From the NCBI RefSeq assembly GCF_018275325.1, contig NZ_JAGVQR010000001.1, forward strand, positions 2,046,001 through 2,110,000: DNA of 64,000 nucleotides, read 5' to 3'. This stretch comes from Nocardioides palaemonis (GTDB taxonomy: Bacteria > Actinomycetota > Actinomycetes > Propionibacteriales > Nocardioidaceae). A program made the translations under genes and the position numbers. Each line of letters opens with the position of its first letter. Position 1 is the first letter of the stretch. The notes beneath the pieces are model-generated. The model saw only the letters and a list, made by a program, of their open reading frames with translations, was not told the DNA's origin and ran no database searches. Shown piece by piece: positions 38,046 through 48,929 of the stretch.

Positions 38046-39006
38046 TCAGAGCCAGGGCTGGGCCGAGACCTGCGCCACCGTGCCGTCGGCCTCGCGCCAC
38101 ACCACGACCGCCAGCGCGCCGTCGGGGTCGTCCGAGAGGATCCGGCCGAGGTCGGCGCACGGCACCACGGGAGCGGCCACGTCACCGGGCAGCGCCAGCA
38201 CGCCCGTGCACACGGCAGGCGCGGCGTCGACACGCTGCGGCGGCCCGGACGCGACGGCGCGGCCGCCCCGGACCAGGGCGGCACGCACCGTCAGCGTCGT
38301 CCCCCGCACCTCCTCGGCGACGACGAGGTCCCAGGTCGCCTCGGCGGGGATCCGGGCTCCGTCCTCCCGGAACCTCGCCCCGTGCAACACCTGCGCCGTC
38401 TCGGCGTGGCCGGTGAGGTCGCGCGCGAGCACCTGCTCGTCCTCGAGGAACCACACCTGCGGGTCGAAGGTCGACCCGTCGGTGCACGAGGCGTGCCACC
38501 GGTCCCACGCGGCGTCGTGTCCGCCCAGGAGCCGGGTGCCCGATGCCGTCAGCCGGTCCGACGGCGGACCACCACGTCGGTCGCGCGACCGACCGGGCAC
38601 TGCGCCGTCTCGGTGCCGTCGTACCAGCCGGCGTGCCGACCGGGTGCGTAGTCGCCGGCGCCCCGGGGGCCGGGCAGGTCCGGGCCCCAGGCGATCCGGA
38701 TGCCCGCACAGCTGCGTACCGCCCGGCCCGGCGGCAGCAGGCACAGCGAGGTCTCCGCGACGCCCGCCACGGGGTGGGCCGAGCGCAGAACGTGCCACCC
38801 GTCCGGGACGGGGACCACGAGGTCCGGGCCCGCGCCCACGACGCGGTGCGGCTTGGTTGCATCCGTCGGGCTCGCGGCGGTCGGGCTCGCAGCGGTCGAG
38901 GTCGCTGGTGCGGGGGACGGGGACCTCGCCGCCTCCCGGCGGCGCAGGCCGGGAGGGCCAGCAGGACGGTCACGGCCAGCAGCCGCAGCGGCGTACGTCG
39001 GATCAC
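38046..39006 (-). pseudogene. Frameshifted lipoprotein gene
   Basis: Three pieces in three frames read as one protein. The GTG at 39006 opens a lipoprotein signal peptide with lipobox LPAC. A one-base shift near 38935, in a GGG run, leads into a Ser/Pro/Thr/Ala linker and the segment DLVVPVPDGWHVLRSAHPVAG...ATDVVVRR. A second shift of the same direction near 38550-38590 leads into SDRLTASGTRLLGGHD...WREADGTVAQVSAQPWL and the stop at 38046. The full product would be about 318 residues with several cysteines. No family is recognised. Either the gene is decayed or the assembly lost one base twice. Confidence 0.6.
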
Positions 39007-39070
39007 CCCGGTGGGACGCGCCTGCGCCGCGTCGGGTTGTCGTCGCGGTGCATGTCGCGCTGGGTGTCGG

Positions 39071-39481
39071 TCAAGCGACGAACACGCAGAAGACGTGACC
39101 GGCCGGGCTGGCGTAGGCCCGGAGCGGCTCGTCGGGGTCGTCGGTGCGGTCGAACCGCAGCTCGCCGCCCAGCGCGAGCACCCGGTCGTGCGCGGCGTCG
39201 AGGGCCGCCCTCGTCGCGACGGTCGTGTCGAGGTGCGAGACCGACGGGTGGCCGGGCTCGGGCCAGCGGCTCGGCTCGAGCGCGTCGACCCCCTGGATGG
39301 CCAGGATGCGGGTGCCGTCCGGCCGGGTCAGCACCAGCCAGTCGGCGTCATCCGGACCGTCGGACGGCACCTCGTCGCCGGCGCGGTAGGCCAGGTCGAG
39401 CAGGCGCCGCCAGAACTCCGCCTCCCCGCGGACGTCGACGGCGTCGAGGACGGTGTGCAGCAGCTGCGGGGCGTCGCTCAT
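39071..39481 (-). CDS. VOC family (glyoxalase-like) protein
   Basis: A 136-residue single VOC-domain protein. It shows the paired beta-alpha-beta units: LHTVLDAVDVRGEAEFWRRLLDL, then SVSHLDTTVATRAALDAAHDRVLALGG, and the closing PAGHVFCVFVA. Such proteins bind a metal or a hydrophobic ligand; the substrate is unknown. The ATG at 39481 lies 6 bases after TAGGGT. It is divergent from another VOC gene at 39516, 34 bases apart. Confidence 0.85.
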   Translation of the reverse strand: MSDAPQLLHTVLDAVDVRGEAEFWRRLLDLAYRAGDEVPSDGPDDADWLVLTRPDGTRILAIQGVDALEPSRWPEPGHPSVSHLDTTVATRAALDAAHDRVLALGGELRFDRTDDPDEPLRAYASPAGHVFCVFVA

Positions 39482-39487
39482 CACCCG

Positions 39488-39493
39488 ACCCTA
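39488..39493 (-). promoter_or_regulatory. Leaderless-type -10 box of the minus-strand VOC gene
   Basis: TAGGGT on the minus strand ends 6 bases before the ATG at 39481, which favours that ATG over the GTG at 39484. Confidence 0.5.
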
Positions 39494-39515
39494 CGAGGGT
39501 GTCAGGATCGGGGCC

Positions 39516-40232
39516 ATGGTCCCGTGGATCCAGATGTTCCTCGACACCCCCGCCGTGCACCTCGACGAGGCGGTGACCTTCTGGTCCGCGGTGACGGGCT
39601 GGCGGCCCTCCGAGCGGCGCGGGGAGGACGGGCAGTTCCTGACGCTCCTGCCCGGTTCCGGGCCGGGCTGGGTCAAGCTCCAGGCGGTCGACGGCGCGGG
39701 AGGGGTGCACCTCGACCTCGACTCCGACGACCGACCGGGCGCGACCGAGGCCGCGCGCGCCCTCGGCGCGACCCACGCGTGGACCTACCACGACGTCGAG
39801 GTGATGCGCTCCCCCGGCGGTCTCACGTTCTGCCAGACCCTCGTCCACGGCCCCACCATCCTCGAGCGGGACGGTCGCACGATCCTGGACCAGGTCTGCA
39901 TCGACGTGCCGCCCGCCCACTGGACCGCCGAGGTCGACTTCTGGTCCGGCCTCAGCGGTCGTACGCCGGAGGTCGGCGCGCTCCCCGAGTTCGTCCGGCT
40001 CGTCGAGGCCGGCAAGCCCCGGATCCTGCTCCAGCGCACCGCTGACGCCGACGGGCCGGTGCGCGCGCACCCCGACCTCGCGACGGCCGACCGCGCGTCC
40101 GACACGGTCCGGCACCGCGAGCTCGGCGCGGTCGTCCGCGCCGAGCACGACTTCTGGACCGTCCTCGAGGCCCCCGGCGGTCAGGTCTACTGCCTCACCG
40201 ACCGGGATCCGGGGACCGGCGGCCGCGCCTGA
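39516..40232 (+). CDS. Tandem VOC family protein
   Basis: A 238-residue protein with two VOC-type halves, each starting with a short strand and FWS (LDEAVTFWSAVTG and TAEVDFWSGLSG). Each half ends with a segment of the SPGGLTFC or APGGQVYC type. Duplicated VOC modules usually bind one ligand per pseudo-dimer. The ATG at 39516 is the first good start; CAGGAT lies 7 bases upstream as a weak -10. The substrate is unknown. Confidence 0.85.
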   Translation: MVPWIQMFLDTPAVHLDEAVTFWSAVTGWRPSERRGEDGQFLTLLPGSGPGWVKLQAVDGAGGVHLDLDSDDRPGATEAARALGATHAWTYHDVEVMRSPGGLTFCQTLVHGPTILERDGRTILDQVCIDVPPAHWTAEVDFWSGLSGRTPEVGALPEFVRLVEAGKPRILLQRTADADGPVRAHPDLATADRASDTVRHRELGAVVRAEHDFWTVLEAPGGQVYCLTDRDPGTGGRA

Positions 40233-40250
40233 GCCGAGCGACCCTCGACC

Positions 40251-40519
40251 TTGAGTCTCTGAGCGACTCACGTGTCCAGGGTCGCCCCGACACGCCCGGC
40301 CCGCAGGTTGAGTCTCTGAGCGACTCAGGTGCCCAGGGTCGCCCCGACACGCCCGGCCTGCAGGTTGAGTCTCTGAGCGACTCAGGTGCCCAGGGTCGCC
40401 CCGACACGCCCGGTGTGCAGGTTGAGTCTCTGAGCGACTCAGGTGCCCAGAGTCGCCCCGACACGCCCGGCGTGCGCCGTGAGTCTCCGGGAGACTCAGG
40501 TGCGCAGGGTCGCTCAGGC
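40251..40519. repeat. 57-bp tandem repeat with GAGTC palindromes
   Basis: Four near-identical 57-bp units begin at 40251, 40308, 40365 and 40422, followed by a shortened fifth from 40479. Each opens with TTGAGTCTCTGAGCGACTCA, a palindrome-like core; the fifth has a perfect TGAGTCTCC-G-GGAGACTCA. Units differ at only a few positions. Related palindromes recur at 63827-63923. The array fills the gap between convergent genes and reaches the pyrC stop. Confidence 0.95.
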
Positions 40520-41796
40520 GAGCGCGCCGTCGCGCACCGTCACCCGGCCGCCGTAGACGGTGTGGACGACGTGCGAGGTCAGCGTCTGACCGTGCCACGG
40601 GTTGTTGCGCGACAGCGACGCCGAGGCGTCACGGTCCACCGTCACGGAGGCGTCGGGGTCGACCAGCACGACGTGCGCGGGTGATCCCGGCTCGAGCGCG
40701 CGGCCCTGGTCGGCGAGGCCGGCGATCCGGGCCGGCGCCACCGACATGACCCGCGCGAGGTCGGCCCACGACAGGTCCGGCATCGCGGTCCGGACGACTC
40801 CGAGGGCCGTCTCGAGGCCGAGCATGCCGAAGGCGGCGTCGACGAACGCGTGCTCCTTGTCGTGCCGGGCGTGCGGCGCGTGGTCGGTGGCGACCGCGTC
40901 GATGGTGCCGTCGGCGAGCGCGGCACGCAGCGCGTCGACGTCCTCCTGCGGACGCAGCGGCGGGTTGACCTTGTAGGTCGGGTCGTAGCCGGTGAGGAGG
41001 TCGGTCGTCAGGAGCAGGTGGTGCGGCGTCACCTCGGCCGTGACCGACCAGTGCCCGTCACGTTCGGACTGGGCCTTCGCCCAGCGCAGCACCTCCACCG
41101 ACCCCGCGGTCGAGACGTGGGCGACATGGACGCGGGAGCCGGTGTGCCGCGCGAGCATCACGTCGCGGGCGACGATGACCTCCTCAGCGATCCCGGGCCA
41201 ACCGGGGAGGCCGAGCCGGCCGGAGACCTCGCCCTCGTGGCAGCAGGCGGTCGGGCCGGCGAGGGCCGGGTCCTGGGAGTGCTGGGACACGACGCCGCCG
41301 AACGCCTTGACGTACTCCAGCGCGCGGCGCATCACCCGGGCGTCGTGGACGCACTTGCCGTCGTCGGAGAAGACCGTGACGCCTGCGCGCGAGCGGTGCA
41401 TCAGGCCGAGCTCGGCGAGCTCCTCACCGGCCAGCCCGCGGGTGACCGCACCGACCGGCTGCACGTGCACCAGCCCGGCCTCGCGCCCGAGCTCCCAGAC
41501 GCGGGTGGCGGCCTCGGCGGTGTCGGTCACGGGCGAGGTGTTGGCCATCGCCAGCACCGCCGTGTAGCCGCCGAGCGCGGCGGCGCGGGAACCGGAGAGC
41601 ACCGTCTCGGCGTCCTCCCGGCCGGGCTCACGCAGGTGGGTGTGCAGGTCGACGAGGCCCGGCAGCGCGACCAGGCCGTCGGCGTCGATCGTCTCCGCGC
41701 CCGCGGGCGGGGCGTCGACGAGCATGCCGGCGTCGTCGACGTAGAGGTCGACGGTCTTCTCCCCGAGCAGCGAGGCTCCGGTGATCACGAGCGACA

Positions 41797-41797
<1 letters not shown>
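40514..41797 (-). CDS. pyrC: Dihydroorotase
   Basis: PyrC closes carbamoyl aspartate to dihydroorotate. The 427-residue amidohydrolase has the metal motif GLVDLHTHLREPG (H52, H54), further ligands in the VSQHSQDP and HVAHVST segments, and the catalytic aspartate in ATDHAPH. The segment FSDDGKCV is typical of class I dihydroorotases. The ATG overlaps the pyrB stop (TGATG). It is the last gene of the pyrR-pyrB-pyrC unit; repeats follow at once. Confidence 0.95.
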
Positions 41798-43385
<1,588 letters not shown>

Positions 43386-44666
43386 TCATCGCTCGAGGAT
43401 CGCCACCACGCCCTGGCCGCCGGCGGCACAGATCGAGATCAGCGCGCGGCCCGAGCCGCGCTGCGCGAGCAGCTTGGCGGCCACCGGCAGGATCCGGCCC
43501 CCGGTCGCGGCGAACGGGTGCGCCGCGGCCAGCGAGGAGCCGTTGACGTTGAGCTTGTCCCGGTCGATGGCACCGAGCGGCCCGTCGAGGCCCAGGCGCT
43601 GCTGGCAGAAGACCGGGTCCTCCCACGCGGCGAGGGTGGCGAGAACCTGGGACGCGAACGCCTCGTGGATCTCGTAGTAGTCGAAGTCCTGGAGGGTCAG
43701 GCCGTTGCGCGCGAGCATGCGCGGGACGGCGTAGGCCGGGGCCATCAGCAGGCCCTCGTGGCCGTTGACGTAGTCGACGGCGGCGGTCTCGGCGTCGACG
43801 AGGTGCGCCAGCACCGGCAGGCCGCGCTCCTCGGCCCACTCGTCGGAGGCCAGCAGGGCGACGGACGCGCCGTCCGAGAGCGGGGTGCTGTTGCCGGCCG
43901 TCATGGTGGCGGCCGACCCCCTGCCGAAGACCGGCTTGAGGGTCGCGAGCTTCTCGACCGTCGAGTCGGGGCGGAGGTGGTTGTCCCGCTCGACGCCCCG
44001 GAACGCGGTCACGAGGTCGTCGTGGAAGCCCTCGTCCCACGACCGCGCGAGGTTGTGGTGGGAGCGTGCCGCCAGCTCGTCCTGGGCCTCGCGGGTGATC
44101 CGCCACTCCAGCGCGGTCAGGGCAGCGTGCTCACCCATCGACAGGCGCGTGCGCGGCTCGCCGTTCTGGGGGATGTCGAGACCGATGTCGCCGGGCCGGA
44201 TCGCACCGAGCGCCTTGAGCCGGCTCGCGGTGTCCTTCGCCGCGTTGACCTTCATCAGCTTGCGCCGCAGCCGGTCGCTGATCGCGACGGGGGCGTCGGA
44301 GGTGGTGTCCGTGCCGCCGGCGACCCCGGCGTCGATGACACCGAGCGCGATCTTGTTCGCCACCTGGATCGCCGCCTGGAGACCCGTCCCGCACGCCTGC
44401 TGGATGTCGGTCGCGGGCGTCTCCGGCGCCAGCCGCGAGCCCAGCACCGATTCGCGGGTGAGATTGAAGTCGCGCGAGTGCTTGAGCACCGCCCCGGCCA
44501 CGACCTCGCCGAGCCGCTCGCCGCGGAGGTCGAACCGCTCGACCAGCCCGTCGATCGCGGCGGTGAGCATCTCCTGGTTGGACACGCCCGCGTAGACGGT
44601 GTTGGAGCGGGCGAACGGGATCCGGTTGCCGCCGACGACGGCGACGGGGCGGGTGGTGGGCTGCAT
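43386..44666 (-). CDS. Acetyl-CoA acetyltransferase, FadA2/FadI type
   Basis: A 426-residue thiolase that cleaves 3-oxoacyl-CoA. The nucleophile is C92 in QQACGTGLQ, with the histidine loop NGSSLAAAHPFAATGGR and the second cysteine in SICAAGGQG. EIHEAFASQVL is the usual thiolase helix. The length and ISDRLRRKLMKVNAAKDT loop match the FadI/FadA2 group. The ATG at 44666 has AGGA upstream. It is divergent from fabG4-htdX, the same arrangement as fadA2-fabG4-htdX in M. tuberculosis. Confidence 0.93.
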   Translation of the reverse strand: MQPTTRPVAVVGGNRIPFARSNTVYAGVSNQEMLTAAIDGLVERFDLRGERLGEVVAGAVLKHSRDFNLTRESVLGSRLAPETPATDIQQACGTGLQAAIQVANKIALGVIDAGVAGGTDTTSDAPVAISDRLRRKLMKVNAAKDTASRLKALGAIRPGDIGLDIPQNGEPRTRLSMGEHAALTALEWRITREAQDELAARSHHNLARSWDEGFHDDLVTAFRGVERDNHLRPDSTVEKLATLKPVFGRGSAATMTAGNSTPLSDGASVALLASDEWAEERGLPVLAHLVDAETAAVDYVNGHEGLLMAPAYAVPRMLARNGLTLQDFDYYEIHEAFASQVLATLAAWEDPVFCQQRLGLDGPLGAIDRDKLNVNGSSLAAAHPFAATGGRILPVAAKLLAQRGSGRALISICAAGGQGVVAILER

Positions 44667-44806
44667 GTTCCTATCCTTGCCCGTGGGCACCGGTCCGCCA
44701 ACGACGTGAGGGACACGTCACGAAAAGTGGACTCCGAGTCGAACACTGAGTTACACACGACTCGTCCCACCCCGGCAGAGCCGTCACGCAGAGGAGAGCA
44801 CGTCAG

Positions 44807-46141
44807 ATGAGCGACCGCTACCAGGGCTTCGCGTCCTCCCCCATCGGCCGACTCGTGGTCAGGAACCTGGGCCTGCCGAACCCGACGGCGCTCGAGCGCT
44901 GGCACGACGGCGCCCCCCTGGTCGACGGCCTCGTCGTCGTCGGGGGTGACGGCCGGCTCGCCGGGGCGCTGCCGACGGTCCTCGACGACCTCGGCGTGGC
45001 CTCGACCACCACGCTCGACGACGGCGTACGCGCCAAGGGCCTCGTCCTCGACGCGACCGGCATCACCGACACGCCCGGCCTGGCAGCGCTGCGGGAGTTC
45101 TTCACCGCGCTCCTGCGCCGCCTCGAGACCTGCCCCCGCATCGTCGTGCTCGGCACCCCGCCCGAGCAGTGCACCGGCTCCGAGCGCGTCGCGCAGCGCG
45201 CGCTCGAGGGCTTCACCCGCTCCCTCGGCAAGGAGGTGGGCCGCGGCGGCACCGTCCAGCTGGTCTACGTCGCGCCCGCCGCGGACGGCGCGATCGCCTC
45301 CACGCTCGCCTTCCTCCTCTCCCCCAAGTCGGCCTACGTGTCCGGACAGGTCGTCCGGATCGGCGCCCACGGCTCGACCGCCCCGGGCGAGGTCAGCGAC
45401 TGGTCGCGCCCGCTCGAGGGGCGGGTCGCGCTCGTCACCGGCGCCAGCCGAGGCATCGGCGAGGAGATCGCCCGCGTCCTGCACCGCGACGGCGCGACGG
45501 TCGTCGGCGTCGACGTGCCGCAGGCGGCCAGCGAGCTGCAGACCCTCATGACCGAGCTCGACGGCGACCACCTCGTCCTCGACATCACCGCCCCCGATGC
45601 TCCGCAGCGCATCGCCCACCACCTGCGCGAGCACCACGGTGGCGTCGACGTCGTGGTGCACAACGCCGGCATCACCCGCGACAAGAAGCTCGCCAACATG
45701 GACGACGCCCGCTGGGACAGCGTGATCGCCGTCAACCTCACCGCCCCGGAGCTGATCAGCCGCGAGCTCCTCGACGCCGGCGTGGTCAACGAGGGCGGGC
45801 GGATCATCGGCGTCGCCTCCATCGCCGGGATCGCCGGCAACGTCGGCCAGACCAACTACGCGACGTCGAAGGCGGGCGTCATCGGGCTCGTCGAGAGCCT
45901 GCGCGACGAGCTGGGCGACGGCATCACCGTCAACGCCGTCGCGCCGGGGTTCATCGTCACCCAGATGACCGCCGCGGTCCCGTTCGCGACCCGCGAGGTC
46001 GGCCAGCGGCTCAACGCGATGGCCCAGGGCGGCCTGCCGGTCGACGTCGCGGAGACCATCGCGTGGTTCGCCAGCCCGGGGTCCGGAGCCGTCAACGGCA
46101 ACGTGGTCCGGGTCTGCGGACAGATGATGCTGGGCGCCTGA
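44807..46141 (+). CDS. fabG4: 3-oxoacyl-ACP/CoA reductase, FabG4 type
   Basis: A 444-residue two-domain short-chain dehydrogenase. The N-terminal flavodoxin-like domain (about 1-200) lacks catalytic residues, as in mycobacterial FabG4 (Rv0242c). The C-terminal domain has the NAD site TGASRGIGEEIA, NAG in VHNAGITRDK, the catalytic Ser/Tyr/Lys set (VASIAG and NYATSKAG) and VAPGFIVT. It reduces 3-oxoacyl thioesters with NADH. Its stop overlaps the start of the hydratase gene (TGATG). It starts with ATG preceded by GAGGAG at SD distance. Confidence 0.93.
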   Translation: MSDRYQGFASSPIGRLVVRNLGLPNPTALERWHDGAPLVDGLVVVGGDGRLAGALPTVLDDLGVASTTTLDDGVRAKGLVLDATGITDTPGLAALREFFTALLRRLETCPRIVVLGTPPEQCTGSERVAQRALEGFTRSLGKEVGRGGTVQLVYVAPAADGAIASTLAFLLSPKSAYVSGQVVRIGAHGSTAPGEVSDWSRPLEGRVALVTGASRGIGEEIARVLHRDGATVVGVDVPQAASELQTLMTELDGDHLVLDITAPDAPQRIAHHLREHHGGVDVVVHNAGITRDKKLANMDDARWDSVIAVNLTAPELISRELLDAGVVNEGGRIIGVASIAGIAGNVGQTNYATSKAGVIGLVESLRDELGDGITVNAVAPGFIVTQMTAAVPFATREVGQRLNAMAQGGLPVDVAETIAWFASPGSGAVNGNVVRVCGQMMLGA

Positions 46142-47022
46142 TGGCCACCCCGCGCACCCTCACCGGACCGTCCGGCGGCGTCGCGACCCTGGTCCGCGCC
46201 GCGCTGCCGGCCGTCCCGGGGTTGAACCTGCTGCCGGGGGTCCGCAAGGCGCCCGCCAAGGGCTTCGGCGGCCTGACCTGGCGGCGGCCGGGCGTCGTCG
46301 TCGACCGCGACCACGTCGAGGCGTACGCCGCGGTGTGCGGCTTCCCGCGCCGCGAGGCGGTGCCGGTGACCTACCCCCACCTGCTCGCGTTCCCGCTGCA
46401 CATGGCGATCATGTCCGACCCGGCGTTCCCCTACGCCGCGCTCGGCATGGTGCACGTCGAGAACGTGATCACCGCCCACCGCGACGTCGCCGCCGGCGAG
46501 CGGCTCGACGTCCGCGCCTCCGTGGGACCGGCCCGCCCGCACACGCGCGGCGTGCTCCTCGACTTCGACACCGTCGTGACCGCGGGCGGCGACCCGGTGT
46601 GGGAGTCCCGGTCGACCTACCTGCGCCGCGGCCGCACCGTCGAGGGCGAACCCGCTCCGGGGCTGGAGGTCCCGGACGCCCCGGTCGGGGTGCTCGAGTG
46701 GCGCCTGCCCGCCGACCTGGGTCGGTCGTACGCCGCGGTGTCCGGCGACCACAACCCGATCCACCTCCACCCCCTCACCGCGCGGGCACTGGGCTTCCCG
46801 CGCCAGATCGCGCACGGGATGTGGACGCTGGCGAGGTCGGTGGCCGCGATCGAGAACCGCCTGCCGGCGGCGGTCACCGTCGAGGCGGCGTTCCGCAAGC
46901 CGGTCTTCCTGCCGGGCACCGTCGCCCATGCCGCCCGGCGCGACGGCGACGCGATGACGTTCTCGCTCACCCGTCCCGCCGACGGTGCCCCACACCTCGT
47001 CGGGAGGGCGACACCGGCCTGA
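46141..47022 (+). CDS. htdX: MaoC family (R)-3-hydroxyacyl dehydratase, HtdX type
   Basis: A 293-residue double-hotdog hydratase. The catalytic hydratase-2 motif is SGDHNPIHLHPLTARALGF, with the Asp and His near residues 203-208, followed by IAHGMW. The N-terminal half has a hotdog fold without the motif. It dehydrates 3-hydroxyacyl thioesters, the step after FabG4. Coupled translation with fabG4 supports a shared pathway. The mycobacterial counterpart is HtdX (Rv0241c). Confidence 0.9.
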   Translation: MATPRTLTGPSGGVATLVRAALPAVPGLNLLPGVRKAPAKGFGGLTWRRPGVVVDRDHVEAYAAVCGFPRREAVPVTYPHLLAFPLHMAIMSDPAFPYAALGMVHVENVITAHRDVAAGERLDVRASVGPARPHTRGVLLDFDTVVTAGGDPVWESRSTYLRRGRTVEGEPAPGLEVPDAPVGVLEWRLPADLGRSYAAVSGDHNPIHLHPLTARALGFPRQIAHGMWTLARSVAAIENRLPAAVTVEAAFRKPVFLPGTVAHAARRDGDAMTFSLTRPADGAPHLVGRATPA

Positions 47023-47037
47023 GCGGCCGACGGCTCG

Positions 47038-47904
47038 CTACGCGCGGGCGTCGCGCATCCGGATCAGGCCCTCCTGAGCGACGGTGGCGACCAGCTCGCC
47101 GGACTGCGAGAAGACCCGCGCGAGCGCGAGGCCGCGCGCACCGCCGGCGAACGGCGAGAACTGGTCGTAGAGCCACCACTCGTCGGCTCGGAACGGCTTG
47201 TGGAACCAGATCGTGTGGTCGAGCGACGCCGGCTGCAGCCGCGGCGAGGCGATGTGGACCCCGTGCGGCACCAGCGCGGCGCCGAGGAGGGTGAGGTCGC
47301 TGGCGTAGGTGAACGCCGCCACCTGGACCGTGGGGTCGTCGGACAGCCGGTCGTCGACCCGGATCCAGAGCCGCGCCTGTGCCGGGTGCTCCGGGTCGTC
47401 GGGCAGCCCGCGGCCGGTGATCCCGACGTGGCGGACGTCGAGCGCCGACCACTCGCGCTCCCAGTGCTCGGCCGCCTCCGCCCCGCGCTCGCGGGCGATC
47501 TCGACGAGCGGCAGGCCCTGCTCGGGCGGCGCGACCTCCGGCATCCGGTCCTGGTGCTCGAGGCCCGGCTCGGGGATCTGGAAGTTCGCCGTCATGTAGT
47601 AGATCGGGCGCCCGTGCTGGCGGGCCGACACCCGCCGCGTCGCGAACGAGCGTCCGTCGCGGATCCGCTCGACGTCGTAGACGATCGGCACAGCCGGGTC
47701 CCCGGGGCGCAGGAAGTAGGAGTGCAGCGAGTGCTGGACGAAGTCGCCCTCGACGCTGCGGGTCGCGGCCACGACGGCCTGGGCGGCCACCTGCCCGCCG
47801 AAGACGCGCTGGCGCTCGGTGCGGGCCTGGCCGCCCCGGAACAGGTCGACCTCGAGCTGCTCGAGCTCGAGCAGGCTCGCGAGCTCGGCGGCGCTGCCGG
47901 CCAT
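47038..47904 (-). CDS. tesB: Acyl-CoA thioesterase II
   Basis: TesB hydrolyses acyl-CoA to free acid and CoA. The 288-residue protein has two hotdog domains: the first with QRVFGGQVAAQAVVAA and HSLHSYFLRPGD, the second with RLSDDPTVQVAAFTYASDLTLL, SLDHTIWFHKPFRADEWWLYD and the GLALARVFSQSGELVATVAQEG core. All typical residues (Asp, Thr and Gln of the catalytic set) appear present. The ATG overlaps the stop of the upstream PAC2 gene (TGATG). Confidence 0.95.
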   Translation of the reverse strand: MAGSAAELASLLELEQLEVDLFRGGQARTERQRVFGGQVAAQAVVAATRSVEGDFVQHSLHSYFLRPGDPAVPIVYDVERIRDGRSFATRRVSARQHGRPIYYMTANFQIPEPGLEHQDRMPEVAPPEQGLPLVEIARERGAEAAEHWEREWSALDVRHVGITGRGLPDDPEHPAQARLWIRVDDRLSDDPTVQVAAFTYASDLTLLGAALVPHGVHIASPRLQPASLDHTIWFHKPFRADEWWLYDQFSPFAGGARGLALARVFSQSGELVATVAQEGLIRMRDARA

Positions 47905-48866
47905 CAGCGGTCCTCCCAGCCGGTGGCGTCGTCGTCGGCCTCGCCCTTGCCGGGCTCGTCGAGCTCGGCGAGGAACGCCTCGAACGCGCTGCCGATCTCC
48001 TCGCCGGTGGGCAGCGGGCCGTCGCCGGCCAGCAGGGACGAGCCGGAGGCCTCGGCCTCGCGGAAGGAGTCGTACTGCTGCTCCAGCCCGCGCACCACCT
48101 CGCCGACCTCGTCGTGCGAGGCGAGGTAGCGGTCGACCTCGGTCTCGGTGATCTCGGCGGCCTCGCGGACGTCGGCGAGGTCGATGGTGAGCCGCCCGCC
48201 GATCTCGAGGTGCTCGAGGAGCACCAGGGCGGCCTGGGGGTACTCCATCTGCGCGAGGTAGTGCGGGATGTGCGCGACGTAGCCGAGCGCGTCGAGGCCC
48301 CACTCGCCCAGCCGGAGCTCGAGCAGCGCCTGCGCGCTCGCCGGGACCCGCAGCTCGCCCTGCCACGGGCTCTCGCCCGGCACCAGGTCCGGACGGTTGG
48401 CGTGCGGGGTGATCGCGATCGGGCGGGTGTGCGGCACGGCCATCGGCACCGCGCCGAGGCTCACCGTGCGCGCGACACCGAAGTGCTCGACGACCTCGCG
48501 CACCGCGCGGGCGAACGCCTCCCACCGGATGTCCGGCTCCGGGCCGGTCAGCAGCAGGAACGGGGTGCCACCGGTGTCGCGCAGCGCGCGGACGACCAGG
48601 CGCGGCGCCTCGTAGTCGGCGTAGTGGTCGCGCACGAACGACATCGGCGGGCGGCGGGCGCGGTAGTCGTGGAGGGCGTCGACGTCGAAGGTGGCGACCA
48701 CCTTGCCGGCGCCCTGCCCGCGACCGAGCCCCGCGAGGTGGGAGGCGGCGAGCTCGGCGGACTTCCCGGCGTCGAGGAAGCCGGTCAGCACGCAGACCAG
48801 GGTGAGGTCGCCGGCCTCGGCCAGCACCTCCGCGTCGTCCACGATGTGCACGAGTCGTTCGACCAT
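47904..48866 (-). CDS. PAC2 family protein (second paralogue)
   Basis: A 320-residue PAC2-family protein, longer than the one at 1316-2161. It shows LTLVCVLTGFLDAGKSAELAASHL, a segment RRPPMSFVRDHYADYE and FLLLTGPEPDIRWEAFARAV, then a charged helical tail with DELGKG-type acidic stretches. Its role is unknown. The ATG at 48866 lies 6 bases after TAGGCT, and it is translated with tesB. It should not be confused with an unrelated paralogue role: only the fold family is clear. Confidence 0.82.
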   Translation of the reverse strand: MVERLVHIVDDAEVLAEAGDLTLVCVLTGFLDAGKSAELAASHLAGLGRGQGAGKVVATFDVDALHDYRARRPPMSFVRDHYADYEAPRLVVRALRDTGGTPFLLLTGPEPDIRWEAFARAVREVVEHFGVARTVSLGAVPMAVPHTRPIAITPHANRPDLVPGESPWQGELRVPASAQALLELRLGEWGLDALGYVAHIPHYLAQMEYPQAALVLLEHLEIGGRLTIDLADVREAAEITETEVDRYLASHDEVGEVVRGLEQQYDSFREAEASGSSLLAGDGPLPTGEEIGSAFEAFLAELDEPGKGEADDDATGWEDR

Positions 48867-48872
48867 GGGGGA

Positions 48873-48878
48873 AGCCTA
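48873..48878 (-). promoter_or_regulatory. Leaderless-type -10 box of the PAC2-tesB unit
   Basis: TAGGCT on the minus strand ends 6 bases before the ATG at 48866. Confidence 0.5.
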
Positions 48879-48929
48879 GTGAGTCGGACGCCGTGACCCG
48901 ACACACACCCGCGTGTCTGGGCAGGCATT

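Noticed and set aside
40251..40519. Possible CRISPR array
   Set aside because: The 57-bp units are contiguous and nearly identical throughout, with no unique spacers and no cas genes in the window.
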